Part shown: piece after piece, positions 10,456-20,349 of the stretch
Layout: each line of letters opens with the position of its first letter
How positions within the stretch are numbered: position 1 is the stretch's first letter
Source: Prorocentrum cordatum
Lineage: Eukaryota > Sar > Dinophyceae > Prorocentrales > Prorocentraceae
Length of the DNA stretch: 64,000 nucleotides
Assembly: GCA_963575745.1 (NCBI GenBank)
Contig: CAUYUJ010016477.1
Coordinates: forward strand, 32,501-96,500
Reading direction: 5' to 3'
Notes under the pieces: generated by a model
Database searches by the model: none
Seen by the model: the letters and a program-made list of their open reading frames with translations, nothing else
Told to the model about the DNA's origin: nothing
Translations under genes and position numbers: made by a program

Positions 10456-11165
10456 ATAATTACCCGTCGGTCGGAAAAAAGTGGGTAGAAACATAAAACA
10501 GGAAGGCGCCGAAAGTAGATTGGGCTTCCGCCCGCCACGTGAGGACGAGGGCGGAGGGAGCACCACTCGATTTTTGAAGTAGGCAGGAGCCTAAAGTAGA
10601 TAGTAGATTATGACTTGGGCATCCCAAAATACATAACTTAAGCGACCAACGGGTAATGGAACACTCATTACTGTTTTGCGAGCTACTTGACGGATTAGGA
10701 CCACAACATTCGTTGAAACAGATGATCCCACAGAGCAAACTCACCCCAGACATGCGACGTCCGTTTGCTGCAATACGCGGTCCCCAGAACTCCCGACCTT
10801 TTCTCCCGGACTGGTCTTTCATCCTAAATCGTCTTTGCCGACGGCCCAGGGATGCAGCGAGGGCCCCCAGAGGCCGAAGCTAGCCAAACACCTTCCGTCG
10901 TGATTTCTGCTGCGACGCGATCGTGTCTGGGAGCACAACCAGTAGCGCAGAAGGTTGGCGGCGCGAACAAGGGGGTGTGGGGAGGGGGGAGGGCTTCTTA
11001 GAAGCAGGCCTGCTCCTTAGAAGGCGCCGTGCCTAACATCTAAGAACAAGGCCCTCGCCTACTAAGAAGCAGGGGTGCTATCTATAAGCCCTCCCCCCTC
11101 CCCCCACCCCCCTCCGCGCGTGGCTGAGAAGGGTACAACACGGGAAGAGCACCGACGGTCGGACT
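10456..11165. other. No recognisable gene
   Basis: Mixed-composition spacer. A C-rich stretch (11088-11112) and a weak inverted pair around 10980-11080 (CTTAGAAGC / CTAAGAAGC) are the only features I see. Confidence 0.4.
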
Positions 11166-11248
11166 GCATCGGCGCTGGACTCCCCTGGCGGCGCCTCCGG
11201 CGCGGACCCTGCGCTCCGCGCGCCCAAGCGGGGGGCCCAGCGCCGATC
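11166..11248. mobile_element. Foldback element, second copy
   Basis: The left arm ATCGGCGCTGGACTCCCC and right arm GGGGGGCCCAGCGCCGAT pair with few mismatches. The interior GGCGGCGCC/GGCGC block is self-complementary. The core GCGCTGGAC-CCCC is shared with the element at 7645-7784, so these are two diverged members of one hairpin family. It abuts the MITE that follows. Confidence 0.6.
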
Positions 11249-11251
11249 CTG

Positions 11252-11450
11252 AGACCTGCGTTATGTCGGGCGTATCCCCCTACATGAGGATTTTCGACGA
11301 AAAATAAAAGATACCCCCAAAATGATCAAAAAATAGTCTGGGGACTAATTTTTGAGCATTTTTGTTAGTTTTTGAAGCATGTTTGGATTATTTTTGATTC
11401 TTCGTCGAAAATCCCCCTGTAGGGGGACACGCCCGACTTAAGACCTGCGT
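11252..11450. mobile_element. MITE with 40-bp TIRs and perfect 10-bp TSD
   Basis: The element spans 11262-11440 (179 bp). Its ends, TATGTCGGGCGTATCCCCCT... and the reverse complement of ...AGGGGGACACGCCCGACTTA, match at about 36 of 40 positions. The 10-bp sequence AGACCTGCGT occurs directly on both sides (11252-11261 and 11441-11450), a perfect target-site duplication. The interior is A/T-rich and non-coding, so it must be moved in trans by an unknown DDE transposase. A second copy with its own 10-bp duplication is at 15344-15518. The superfamily is not assigned. Confidence 0.92.
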
Positions 11451-11584
11451 GGCCCAGGCCTCCAAGAGCTGTCTATGTTTGCAACCAGGTAGATGTCGAC
11501 CCCTATATCCCTCTGCGGGACCCGGGAACGGCAGGGCCGTTTTGTCACCGTTTCCGAACATGTCCCTTGAAAATGGAGACGGCA

Positions 11585-11750
11585 AAACAAAAAAAAACAC
11601 GGCGACCGGAAACGGCAAGAAAACGGCTCCAAAATTGAAACTGGAGCCGGTCAAAAGACGGCGACGGAGCCGGTAAAAAAACGGCGTCGGAACAGGCCTA
11701 ACAACGGCAAGACGGAAGCGATAAAAAAACGGCCCTGTCGTTTCCAGGGC
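11585..11750. repeat. ACGGC-rich short repeat
   Basis: Imperfect repeats of the type GGTAAAAAAACGGC and ACGGCGACGGAGCCGG run through here, ending at repeat R copy 2. No gene. Confidence 0.55.
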
Positions 11751-11829
11751 CCACTAAAGGGGGGGACAGACAAACAAACAAACATCGTGACGGATTTTCG
11801 AGAAGGATTTTCTTTCATAACTTTTGTGT

Positions 11830-11935
11830 TGGCCTCCAGGGGGCCCTCTCCAGGCCTCGGGCCCGTCACCAAACACGGCTCGGGGTGAAACACCGGTCCC
11901 GGGGAGGTGGTCGGGAGGTCGGGTGCCCTGTCGTT
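11830..11935. repeat. Dispersed repeat R, copy 2
   Basis: GGCCTCCAGGGGGCCCTC, then CAGGCCTCGGGCCCGTC and ACACGGCTCGGGGTGAAA, parallels copies 1 and 3 in order and spacing. Confidence 0.55.
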
Positions 11936-12194
11936 TCCAAGGCCCACTGAGCCCTCTCCGAGGTTACCGTGGGCTGTCCGAGACTGGACCAGGACTCTGG
12001 GGCCCACCCTGGCAAGCAGCACGAGGGGCGTCCATCCTCGAGAGGTGGGGTGCCTGCCTCGAGAGGGGTGCGTCCACGTAGCCCCCTGGGGGCGTATCCC
12101 GGGGTCTCCCTCCTCTTCTTGAGCGGCGTCATACTGCGTCGAAACATCGGGGTGTGGGTGGGAGAAAGACCACCTAAAACATATGTGCATTCGG

Positions 12195-12420
12195 GCATCG
12201 CAGGAGAAACCAGAATCGAATCAACGAGTCGGATCGGCGATCTCCGTGAATCGGATCGGCGGAAATCTGCGGCCGAGTCGGAAAAAATCGAATCGGCAGA
12301 CATCCGCAGGCTCACCAGGCCTCCCCCGGGAAATCAGAAACCAAATCGGAATCGAAGTCGAATCGAATCGGAATCGGAACCCATCGAAATCGGGTCGAAT
12401 CGAATCGGAGGAATCGCTGT
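12195..12420. repeat. (GAATCG)n degenerate microsatellite
   Basis: Repeated GAATCG/GGATCGG units of changing length, consistent with slippage. No coding interpretation is supported. Confidence 0.8.
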
Positions 12421-12439
12421 GAGCCCTGGAACCGCTGAG

Positions 12440-12630
12440 AAACGAATGTCCTCGCACAGGCGGATTTTAGGCGAAGGATTATATATAATATACACATATA
12501 TATATATATATATATATATTCAGCAAAAAAATACACCCAAACAAAAAACATGTTTAAAAAGTCCACTGACAATTGTTTTACGCATTTTTGAATGTACTCC
12601 TCCTGTGGAGGGACAGGCCCGAGTCCACTC
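12440..12630. mobile_element. Degraded MITE family copy with internal (TA)n
   Basis: The left side has GAATGTCCTCGCACAGGCGG then ATTTTAGGCGAAGG. The right side has CTCCTCCTGTGGAGGGACAGG then CCCGAG. These parallel the two ends of the MITE at 11262-11440. A (TA)n run (about 12492-12520) sits inside. No target duplication is detectable, so this is an older copy. Confidence 0.5.
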
Positions 12631-13810
12631 CTGGCCGCGGCGGGCCGCGGCCCCGAGGAGGCCCCCGAGGCCCAGGGTCTCTGCGCGGGGGGCCTCGCGA
12701 GGCCTGGGCCGCCCACCGCGGAGCCCTGCGCAGGCCCGCGCCGTGGCGGCACGGTGGCAGCGGCAGTCCCGCGGGGGCGGGCGTCCCCCATCCCCCGGGG
12801 ACACGCACTCTGAAGGGGCCCTAAGGACACGCAAATAAATACATACAAACAACAGGATTTCCAATATTTTCCCATGTGTTCTGGGTTTTTGTCTTCCCCC
12901 ATGACACACAAACACACTCACACACACACTCAAGTTGAGCAGGGACCGACCGTCCCGACATTCCTATAGTCTTACCACGAGATGCTCCCAGAGCCCAAGG
13001 AATGCTCTAAGAGCAAGAACAATGTTCTCAGAACATTCCCCCGATGAGTTAAAACAAGACAGTCTCAACCAGAAATGTTTTAAGAACATGTCGTGGAGAC
13101 CACAAAAGGTTCTTAGAACATTGTTTGGTAGGGCTACAGGCGAGCCAAAACGCTTCGCCACTGCTTGATCAAGAGACCGGTTTTTTAGAATCGGCGATAA
13201 CCCGGGTCATCTGGGGGGGGGGAGGGGGGGGGGGGGAATGTAGAAGAGGGAGAGTGGATAAATGGAGGGAAAGTGAGGGCAGAAGAAATGCAGATAGGAA
13301 ACAAGAGAAAGGGAATCTAGTAAACAATGAGGAAATAGGTCGGAGAAGGCGGCAGGGGAGGTGTGTGGAGAATGAATAGGGGGCCGCAGAGAGCCACGGG
13401 AGAAGAAAGCTGAAACCCGGAGTAAGAAAAACTCAACGTACAAAACGGAAACCGCAGCCCGATAACCGAACCTCTCGCGCTAATGGGCAAAAAAATAATA
13501 AGACAATAACACAAAGAAAAAACCTACACCCAAAACAGAAAAAAACCCCCACATCGGGGGGGGAATGGGGGAGAGAGAAAAAAAAAAAGGTAGGAAGTAA
13601 AGAAAGGCAATGGGTTAAATAAATTAAACACCTAATACCATTACCTGAATTAAGCTTCATATCGTAAGCCGCGCGCCCCCCCCACCCACCCCGGACCTGC
13701 ACAACTGGCAAAATTAAGTTATCCTGGGGGGGCAAGCCCGGTAACCCGGGTCATCGCCAGATCCTGAAAAAAAGCAGTCTCCAAACAGTCTCCCCTTCCA
13801 ATCGTTCAGT
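12631..13810. other. Spacer with short inverted repeats; no gene
   Basis: Holds a GC-rich block to about 12800 and an AATGTTCT-C-AGAACATT palindrome (near 13024-13040) with a related TTCTTAGAACATTG nearby. G-runs lie at 13211-13236. The direct repeat AACCCGGGTCATC occurs at about 13199 and 13744. No coherent protein. Confidence 0.45.
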
Positions 13811-13817
13811 ATCTTTT

Positions 13818-13985
13818 AACCGATCCCCATCCCCATCCCCTTCGAGACCCTCACCAAATTTACCACCTCAGTTGGGGATACACCCCTCGAAACCCGAAGG
13901 AAACGACCTATACCCCCATTTAGGGGTGTAAATCGGCCAGTGGGGCCCAGGCCACGCCGCCGGGGATGGGGATCGGTTGAACAAT
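13818..13985. mobile_element. Possible small TIR element
   Basis: AACCGATCCCCATCCCC on the left (about 13819) is matched by its exact reverse complement on the right (about 13963-13979), with looser complementarity extending outward. The interior is 125 bp and non-coding. No clear target duplication was found. Confidence 0.5.
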
Positions 13986-15343
13986 ACTCAATCGTACGTA
14001 ATGACCACATCCTAAGAATAATTTCGAGCACCCAGGACAGTATCGAACCGGTGTCGAGCGAGTATCGCTTCCCAGTGCCCAGCGCGCGAAAACCGTCCAG
14101 CTTCGGTGCTTTCCTGGTGCTCGAAATTCTTTCTGGTGAACAAGGCTAGAACAGAGGTTGGAACATCATAACTAATCCAGAACACACACTCTTCCCCATC
14201 CACTCCACATGCGTTCCATGCTTTCCTGGGGATCGAAGATTAATTGTGTCTGTGTGTGTCTTCCCCTCCTGAATGGGGAAGGGAAGCATCCCAAGTCTCT
14301 GCAAACAGCGGCGTTAGTAAACGGGGCGGTAGCTAAGCGGCCTCTTCAAGCGAGAACGGGGTGACAAGACGTTTGCCTCACACTCGTGCGTGACAAACCG
14401 GGACGGCTAAAGCGTCGACACGTCATCATAACTCTGGGCGGGAGGGGGGTATCTCCTCGCACCTGCGCGCAGCAAATCAACATGTCTTTGAAAACGCCAT
14501 GGTGAACGCTCACCCTTGGCTACCGGCCCGTTTCCTGACACCCCGTTCGCAAGGGCTCGGGCATCTCCGCGGGTGAGGCGGGTGTGGGGAAAGCCCAAGG
14601 TACCGATACCGCTACTCCCCGGACCTCTCCTGGGGTGCGTTCCGACTAGAATTTCGAGGCGAATCCAGCTGTGGTGACGAGGGCCGCCCAGGAGGGCCCC
14701 CAAAAAGGGGGAACGAGCGAGAGGTAGCGGTATGGGTACCTGTTCCTCCTCTGAGGGTGGGCGCCCGGGGCGAGGGCGCAGGATTGGGAGCATCTGCGGG
14801 GGGAAGGGGGCGGCAGGCCGCTCCGCGGGGTTGGGGGTGCGCGTGCCGCGTGGGAGGCCGCACGGGGAGTCGGGCAGGGAGGCGGTTTACAGTCAGCCCG
14901 TATCGTCAGAATTTGCGCGGTAAGGACGCAAGAGGCCCATGTGGGCGCTTTTCGAGCGAGTCTGGGCAGCGAGAAACGCTGAGGATGGGTCGAAGGGGCG
15001 AGGGTGCAGGGGCATAGCCGTGGGAAGGCTGTCCATCCTTCCTATGCGGGTCGACTGTATGTCCAGATCTGAAGGTGCCCGGTGGCACACAAACAGAAGG
15101 ACACAGAGCCCAAGATCCCCCCCCGCCCTATGTTTCAATGTTTGCTGAAAAATCGTCTTCCCCCCCGCTTCCCATATTCTCCATTATTTCCCAGGGGATC
15201 CGCGATTTTTCGTGTCTGCGTTCTTGTTTCCCCCTCTTTCTGAAGTGATGCGGGAATAGATTTATGATGTCCACATCTACTGCGTCCTGGCCTTTTCTTG
15301 GGACGGGGCGCCAAGAGGCCGGGAAGCAGTGGACATGGATACG
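13986..15343. other. No recognisable gene
   Basis: Spacer of moderate GC content with short unrelated open frames on both strands. I see no repeat or motif worth naming. Confidence 0.35.
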
Positions 15344-15518
15344 AATCTAGCCTTTGGTCGGCCATGTCCCCCTAGAGGCGGATTTGGGGCGAAGTATGAA
15401 AACTAGCGCAAACATATTTTAACATATTCAAAAATAGTCAGAAAATCGTGCCCAGACTATTTTTACAGTATTTTGGAATATTCCTCCTGTAGAGGGACGC
15501 CCGACTTAAATCTAGCCT
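15344..15518. mobile_element. MITE family copy with perfect 10-bp TSD
   Basis: The element 15354-15508 (155 bp) is bounded by the direct repeat AATCTAGCCT (15344-15353 and 15509-15518). The right end, CCTGTAGAGGGACGCCCGAC-TTA, is nearly identical to that of the copy at 11262-11440. The left end (TTGGTCGGCCATGTCCCCCT) is more diverged. The interior is A/T-rich and non-coding. Confidence 0.88.
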
Positions 15519-15539
15519 CTGGGCATAACAGTTGCTTGT

Positions 15540-15850
15540 GCGGGGTCCCGGGTGCGCCGGGTGTGCCGGGTGTGCCGGGTGCGGTCGGCGCCGGGTGTCC
15601 CGGGTGCATTCGGCGCCGGGTGCCCGCGGCCGCCGGGTGTGCCGGGTGTGCCGGGTGCGCTCGGCGCCGGGTGCGCTGGGTGTCCCGGGTGCACTCGGCG
15701 CCGGGTGCTGGGCCGCCGGGTGTGCCGGGTGCGCCGGGTGCACTCGGCGCCGGGTGCGCTCGGTGCCGGGTGCGCCGGGTGTCCTGGATGCTCTCGGCGC
15801 CGGGTGCCTTCGGTGCGCCGGGCGTTGTGCTGGGTGCCCCGGGTCTGCCA
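15540..15850. repeat. GTGCCGGGT 9-bp satellite, array 1
   Basis: About 310 bp of GTGCCGGGT/GCGCCGGGT/GTCCCGGGT units with longer units containing TCGGCGCCGGGT. Larger arrays of the same unit lie at 44.1-45.0 and 60.5-61.5 kb. CCTCTGGG sits just left of the array, as at 60518. Confidence 0.9.
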
Positions 15851-15856
15851 CGAATC

Positions 15857-16104
15857 CCCTGACTCCGGATCCGCCCTACTTTGGCTTTTTCTCCAACTTC
15901 AAATTGCGTCGGAAATCCACCTAGAAGAGGCCGAAAAAGTAGGGCGGAAACTGCTGCACCCAACGTACAATAGGGCGGACATCCAGAGAAACAGCAACAG
16001 AAAAGTAGGGCGGAAATTTGCATCAGCCGGGCTTGAAAACTAAGGCGGAAATTCCAAGCCCCACTTACGAATTTCCCCAAAGTAGGGCGGATCCAGAGTC
16101 AGGG
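15857..16104. mobile_element. TIR element with 28-bp ends
   Basis: The left end CCCTGACTCCGGATCCGCCC (15857-15884 in full) is matched by the reverse complement of 16077-16104 with one mismatch. The 248-bp element contains repeated subterminal AGTAGGGCGG units in the same orientation as its right end, plausible transposase-binding sites. Non-coding. I could not see a clean target duplication. Confidence 0.8.
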
Positions 16105-16324
16105 TCGTGAGCGCCACGCCCGCAGAGCGCCTGTCTTTCAAATGTGCGCGTCCACTTGTGAACACAGAAAATCTGTGAGGACTTACGTATACAGATGGGG
16201 ACATGGGACGGGAAGATGCATGGCAATATCGTTTCACATCCTCCTGATTCTTACTTCTTATTCGTATATACTCCTACTCTCCCTTCTGTCTGGCCGATGG
16301 CGGTTGCATCCGGGCTCTCCCATC

Positions 16325-16660
16325 CAGACTGTGTGACATCAGTGCAAAATGCCCGTTTTCCCTCCCAACATGGCTTGTCTTGTCGTCGACGATGCGAACT
16401 GCGTGGCAGGAATGGGACGCGGCGCGCATCGCGCGCGGACGTCAATCTGGGCCCTCCAATCCTGACTGTCAAAACTCAATACAAAGTCTCCGCTTTTCCT
16501 TTCAACATGGCCTGTCTTGTCGTCGGCAATGCGAATTGCGGCCTCCTGAAGCCTCCTGGAGCCCCCTGGAGCGTCCCACCGCCTCAGGGAGGCCTCCTGA
16601 AGCCTCCTGGGGCCTCCTGAAGCTTCCTGGGGCCTCCTGGGGCATCCTCGGTTCGTGCTG
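16325..16660. repeat. Short duplication and CCTCCTGGAG minisatellite
   Basis: CAACATGGCTTGTCTTGTCG near 16368 recurs with changes near 16504. From about 16540 to 16645, GCCTCCTGAAGCCTCCTGG units repeat. No gene. Confidence 0.65.
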
Positions 16661-17447
16661 AAGTGCCAGCGCAGCCATTGAGACGGGCGAGGACTTCCCC
16701 ATCGGTAACCACCATGGCGGCTGCATCAGCTGTGCCACACCACCTTGACGATTTCGGTTACCGATTGCGCCTTCACTGTTTCTTATGTTGTGGGAGGGCG
16801 GGTGGGAATCACGGTGGGGATGTGCATGCCATGCTTGACGCGCTCGAACTGGCAACCTTGATCGTCCTTTTACTCCTGGTCCTGATCCTCTCTTGCGTCC
16901 TGCGCGAAGCCAGTATGCCTAGCTGCCCAATACAGGTGCGCTGAGACCGCAGGGTATAGATCGGGTACCAAAACTGCCAAGGAGCGCCCGCATCTAAGCG
17001 GTCGGGGGCCAAAACTGCCGGAGGGAGCGCCCCGCGCCCTAGCATCCCGACGGACACCTGGCGCAGGCGTGGGCGGCTCGATTCACCCATGCTCTCATTC
17101 GACTACGCCCCACCACTCAGACTCTACCACTCTCCCGGGGCGCGGCTGGGGCGCGCCCGCGCCGGTGCTGGCGTAGCGACTTCGGTTTAGCAAAGTAGAG
17201 TGCCTTATCACACTTATAGATGTAGCTGTCTCAGATGCAAATGTACTTACCGAAGCCGCAACTATACTTACACGGTGTCCCTAACCATACTTACACAACA
17301 ATTTATAATCGACATATAACCATCTTATAACTTTCATAACTTTCATAACTTCTTCAATTTCCATGCCCCTCCCCTCCCCTCCCCCCCTGTGGTTCGGCAG
17401 TGAGCCAGTAGGGCGGCGAGAAGAAAGGAGGGGGGAAGGAGGAGGAC
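16661..17447. other. No recognisable gene; AT-rich patch
   Basis: The patch 17200-17345 is unusually A/T-rich, with repeated CTTATAACTTTCATAAC. A purine-rich stretch follows. Nothing coding. Confidence 0.45.
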
Positions 17448-17643
17448 AGCGATGCATTCGCTAACGCATTCCTGGGTATGAGCGATAAATTCGCTATGTG
17501 GTTCTCTGAGCGATCAATTCGCTGTGCAATTATCTGAGCGATCAATTCGCTATAAGCGATGAATTCGCTATGTGGATCTCTGAGCGATCAATTCGCTGTG
17601 CAATTATCTGAGCGATCAATTCGCTATAAGCGATGAATTCGCT
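17448..17643. repeat. Palindrome cluster P1 (8 copies)
   Basis: Copies of the 15-bp repeat AGCGA-N5-TCGCT start at 17448, 17481, 17509, 17537, 17555, 17583, 17611 and 17629. The main forms are AGCGATCAATTCGCT and AGCGATGAATTCGCT. Spacing is 28, 28 and 18 bp in a repeated pattern. The cluster lies about 100 bp upstream of the first gene of the plus-strand series. Confidence 0.95.
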
Positions 17644-17744
17644 ATGAGGCCCCTGCCCATGCCGCCCCCCCTGCGCCATCATTCGAAGCCGTTTGCATAC
17701 GCAAGCCCGCGCGTTTTTTTTTGGGTGGGTGGGGCCGCATAGCC

Positions 17745-18326
17745 ATGGCTGCCCAGCGCTTGCGCGACCAAGTCGAGGCCGTCGGGCGATTGCTCGAGGC
17801 AGTGCAAGGGCAGCCCTGTTTCGATGCGGTGGCGGCCGCGCAGGAAAGGATGCTCGTGCAGGCTTTCGGGAGCGCGAGGCTGCAGCCCACGCAGGTGACA
17901 ACCCTCTCGTCTCTCGTCGCAGCGCAACCCTGGTCCGAGGTTTCCAAGGGGAGGCTGTTGGAGAAGCTCGGCAGCATCGTGGCTTCTGGCAGCGCCGTGG
18001 GTTTGCGAATGGCTCAGCAGGATTATGAGTGCATCTTCGGGTACCTGACAGCGGGCTCGTGGCACCAGTTGGCGCGGACCGACGTGCCCGAGGAAGCGAA
18101 GCTCAACGTGCTGGTTGATGTTGCGATTAGCTTAGGTCTTCGCAACCCGACCGAAGGCACGTATCAAATGTTGACGGCGATGTGGCGCATGGCCGTGGAC
18201 GGAGCCGAGACCGCGAAGAATTTGGCGTGGGCTGCAAAGTACTCGTACCTCCAGCAGACCAAGCGCGTGTTCAATCGCCAGGCTGCAGCTGAAATTGCGG
18301 CCCTCGTCGAGGGGAGGGGGACCTAG
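17745..18326 (+). CDS. Hypothetical helical protein (cassette A, 5' part)
   Basis: I do not recognise the family. The 193-codon frame from ATG 17745 is rich in Ala, Leu and charged residues and reads as a compact, mostly helical soluble domain (for example QVEAVGRLLEAVQG, YQMLTAMWRMAVDGAETAKN). There is no signal peptide or membrane segment. The start is the first ATG after palindrome cluster P1. The bases around it, CCGCATAGCCATGGCTGCCC, weakly recall a spliced leader. The frame closes just inside a polypurine GGAGG run, after which a second coding block follows on the same strand. This is probably exon 1 of a two-exon gene, with the GGAGG run as intron, but the splice sites were not resolved. 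Confidence 0.6.
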   Translation: MAAQRLRDQVEAVGRLLEAVQGQPCFDAVAAAQERMLVQAFGSARLQPTQVTTLSSLVAAQPWSEVSKGRLLEKLGSIVASGSAVGLRMAQQDYECIFGYLTAGSWHQLARTDVPEEAKLNVLVDVAISLGLRNPTEGTYQMLTAMWRMAVDGAETAKNLAWAAKYSYLQQTKRVFNRQAAAEIAALVEGRGT

Positions 18327-18381
18327 GAGAAGGGAGGGTGGGGGAGGAGGAGGAGGAGGGGGAGGAGGAGGAGGAGGCAGT

Positions 18382-19197
18382 TTCCCCTGGCCGCAATTTC
18401 ACCCACGAAGGTTTCGAGGCTTCCTGCGCCCCCCGTTCGGCTGACCGAGCTGCCTGCGTCCCCCTCGACGTTCTGCGAGGACCACCCTGGCTTCTTCAAG
18501 CAAGTGTATGGCGACGAGTTGCCAGCTGCATGCCCCGCGCCAGAAGCCGCGATTCGCTCCGCCCAGGCTACGTACCCATGCCGCAACACAAAGCAGCAGG
18601 CCACGGGGGCACAGATGATGAGCGCCTCGGCGTCGCAGCCCGACGTTTTGCAGATGATGCAGCTCATGTTCGATAACTTGCGGCGGGCGGACGTCGGCGC
18701 TCAGACGGGCCCTTTGAACCTCAAGATCCTGGGAGGCGGCGCGAAACGCGCCGCGGCCTCGGCGTTCGCAGCCGTGGAGGACGCTGCCCCGAGTTCTCTT
18801 CCATCTTCCGCCTCAGAAGGGGCACCGTCGCCAGCAGCGCCAACGCCACCGTCGCCAGGGACGCCTGCAGCAGCCAGCGTCGCCAAAAAGAACGTGACTC
18901 CCCCCCAGAAGGAGGACGTCGCCTCGGTCACCGAGGACATCCTGCACGGACTCGTGGCCAAGGAGAAGGGGGGGGGGCCCGAAGCCGAAGGCAAAGGGGA
19001 AGGCAAAGGGGAAGGCGAAAGCAAAGGCGACGAAGGCTGGGGCTAAGACGACGGGCGAAGGCCACGGGAAGGGCGTCACCGTGTCACCCCTGTTCAAGCC
19101 CATCAAGAAGCTCGGGTGTTCGAAGTGTCGTTACGCCAAAAAGGGGTGCTCGAGTTGCAAAGAGCGGCTCAGGATTTCAAAGCTGCTGGGTAAGTAG
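18382..19197 (+). CDS. Cys-cluster (CSKCRYAKKGCSSC) protein, frameshifted (cassette A, 3' part)
   Basis: Coding composition starts right after GAGGAGGCAG (a plausible 3' splice site) with QFPLAAISPTKVSRLPAP and continues through FCEDHPGFFKQVYGDELP. It ends in a Pro/Ala/Ser-rich linker. At a run of ten G (18968-18977) the frame is lost. One base fewer would give a lysine-rich stretch (PKPKAKGKAKGKAKAKA), then KLGCSKCRYAKKGCSSCKE and a stop at 19195-19197. The final Cys block (C-x2-C-x6-C-x2-C) looks like a small zinc-binding knuckle, and the basic stretch suggests a nuclear or nucleic-acid-binding protein. Function unknown. The frameshift lies in a homopolymer, so it may be a sequencing error. 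A poly-A run and palindrome cluster P2 follow. Confidence 0.6.
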
Positions 19198-19479
19198 CTC
19201 ATAATGTGTGTAGGTTTCCTGAGGCGCTCTCGGCCGCGCTGGGTCCGCCACGCACTTTGCCAGATGTATTTCGGCCTGGGCCGTGCCACACGCCGCGCGC
19301 TCATAGTCATGCTACGGTGTTTCGGACAGAGCGTCCAATGCATTTCGCTACCGCGCTTCTGTATATGGGGCCCTGGAGAGCGCATCCTAGCGTGTGGGTA
19401 AGCCGCGCGAGCGCCCCAGGGAACCCTGCCGCTCACTTTTACTCTTGTGAGGGCGTGCCTTACCGTTGCCTGCGATGAC

Positions 19480-19521
19480 AAAAAAAAAACAGCGATCCAC
19501 TCGCTAAGCGATTCATTCGCT
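19480..19521 (+). repeat. Poly-A run plus palindrome cluster P2
   Basis: Ten A (19480-19489), then C, then AGCGATCCACTCGCT (19491-19505) and AGCGATTCATTCGCT (19507-19521). The same poly-A/C/AGCGAT junction occurs after cassette C. Confidence 0.85.
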
Positions 19522-20178
19522 TGGGGGTAGACAGGGTGAGAGGGGTGAGAGGGGAGAGTGATGGACCGCTGACTTGGAGAGGGGTAGGAGGGGTGAGAGG
19601 GGTGAGAGGGGTGAGAGGGGAGAGGGAAGAGAGGAGGGTGAGAGGGGAGAGTAATGGATGAGGCCTCGACCCCTCAAGTGCAAAATAAAGACAAAATATA
19701 AAAGATCGTAAGAAAAGATATAAAAGACATAAAAGAGGAAACGAAGAAATAGAAAATAAAAAAAAGAAAAGAAAGAAAAAACAAAAAAATAACAGATACG
19801 CGGATAAAATAGATAAAAACATAAAAGATAAAACAACCGCCAAACCGACCAACCCCCCCCCCCACGACTTCACAAAAAGAATATCAAGGGTTCTTCCTTC
19901 CTTCACACACCCTCCTCCCGCATGCCCCACCACTCCCACCCCAACCCTTCCACCCCACCCCTACTTCCATCCCCCCCCATCCCCCCCCCCCATACCCCCT
20001 CCCCACCATACCACCCCATCCCTCCACCTCCCTCCACCCACCACGCACACCCCCGCCCCCTCCCCACCCTCTACCCTCCATCCCCCCCTCCCCCAACCCC
20101 CTATTACTCCCCCCAGCGCACGCTCCTACACCCAGCCCCTCTACCCCCCCTCCCACCGCCAACCCCCAACCCTGCGTC
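19522..20178. repeat. Low-complexity G-rich, A-rich then C-rich spacer
   Basis: GAGAGGGGTGAGAGG units (19530-19660) are followed by A-rich sequence (19680-19840), then nearly pure C/A/T (19900-20160). No gene. Confidence 0.85.
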
Positions 20179-20259
20179 AGCGATGCATTCGCTTTCCTCC
20201 GACCTCCCATCGAAGCAGCGCTCCCTTCACCTCAACCCTGTGTCAGCGATGCATTCGCT
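20179..20259. repeat. Palindrome cluster P3 (2 copies)
   Basis: AGCGATGCATTCGCT at 20179-20193 and 20245-20259, each preceded by CCCTGTGTC or CCCTGCGTC and followed by T. They precede the SL relict of cassette C. Confidence 0.95.
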
Positions 20260-20289
20260 TGCTCGCGGAGCGCCCCTGCGACCGTGCCT

Positions 20290-20326
20290 TCGCATTGCCA
20301 TTTCGGCTCAAGGCCCCGGCTCAAGG
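20290..20326 (+). other. Spliced-leader relict, stacked
   Basis: TCGCATTGCCATTTCGGCTC-AAG followed by GCCCCGGCTCAAG. The first part aligns to the dinoflagellate SL (consensus CCGTAGCCATTTTGGCT-CAAG) with few differences. The second repeats its 3' end, as expected when a reinserted SL-bearing cDNA is trans-spliced again. The ATG of cassette C follows 24 bp later. Together with the 3' poly-A at 21090 this marks a processed retrogene. Confidence 0.75.
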
Positions 20327-20349
20327 CCTCGGCGGCCGCGCCAGCGACA

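Noticed and set aside
14320-14410. Possible tRNA-like sequence (GGGCGGTAGCTAAGCGG region)
   Set aside because: No cloverleaf with matching acceptor and anticodon stems could be drawn by eye.
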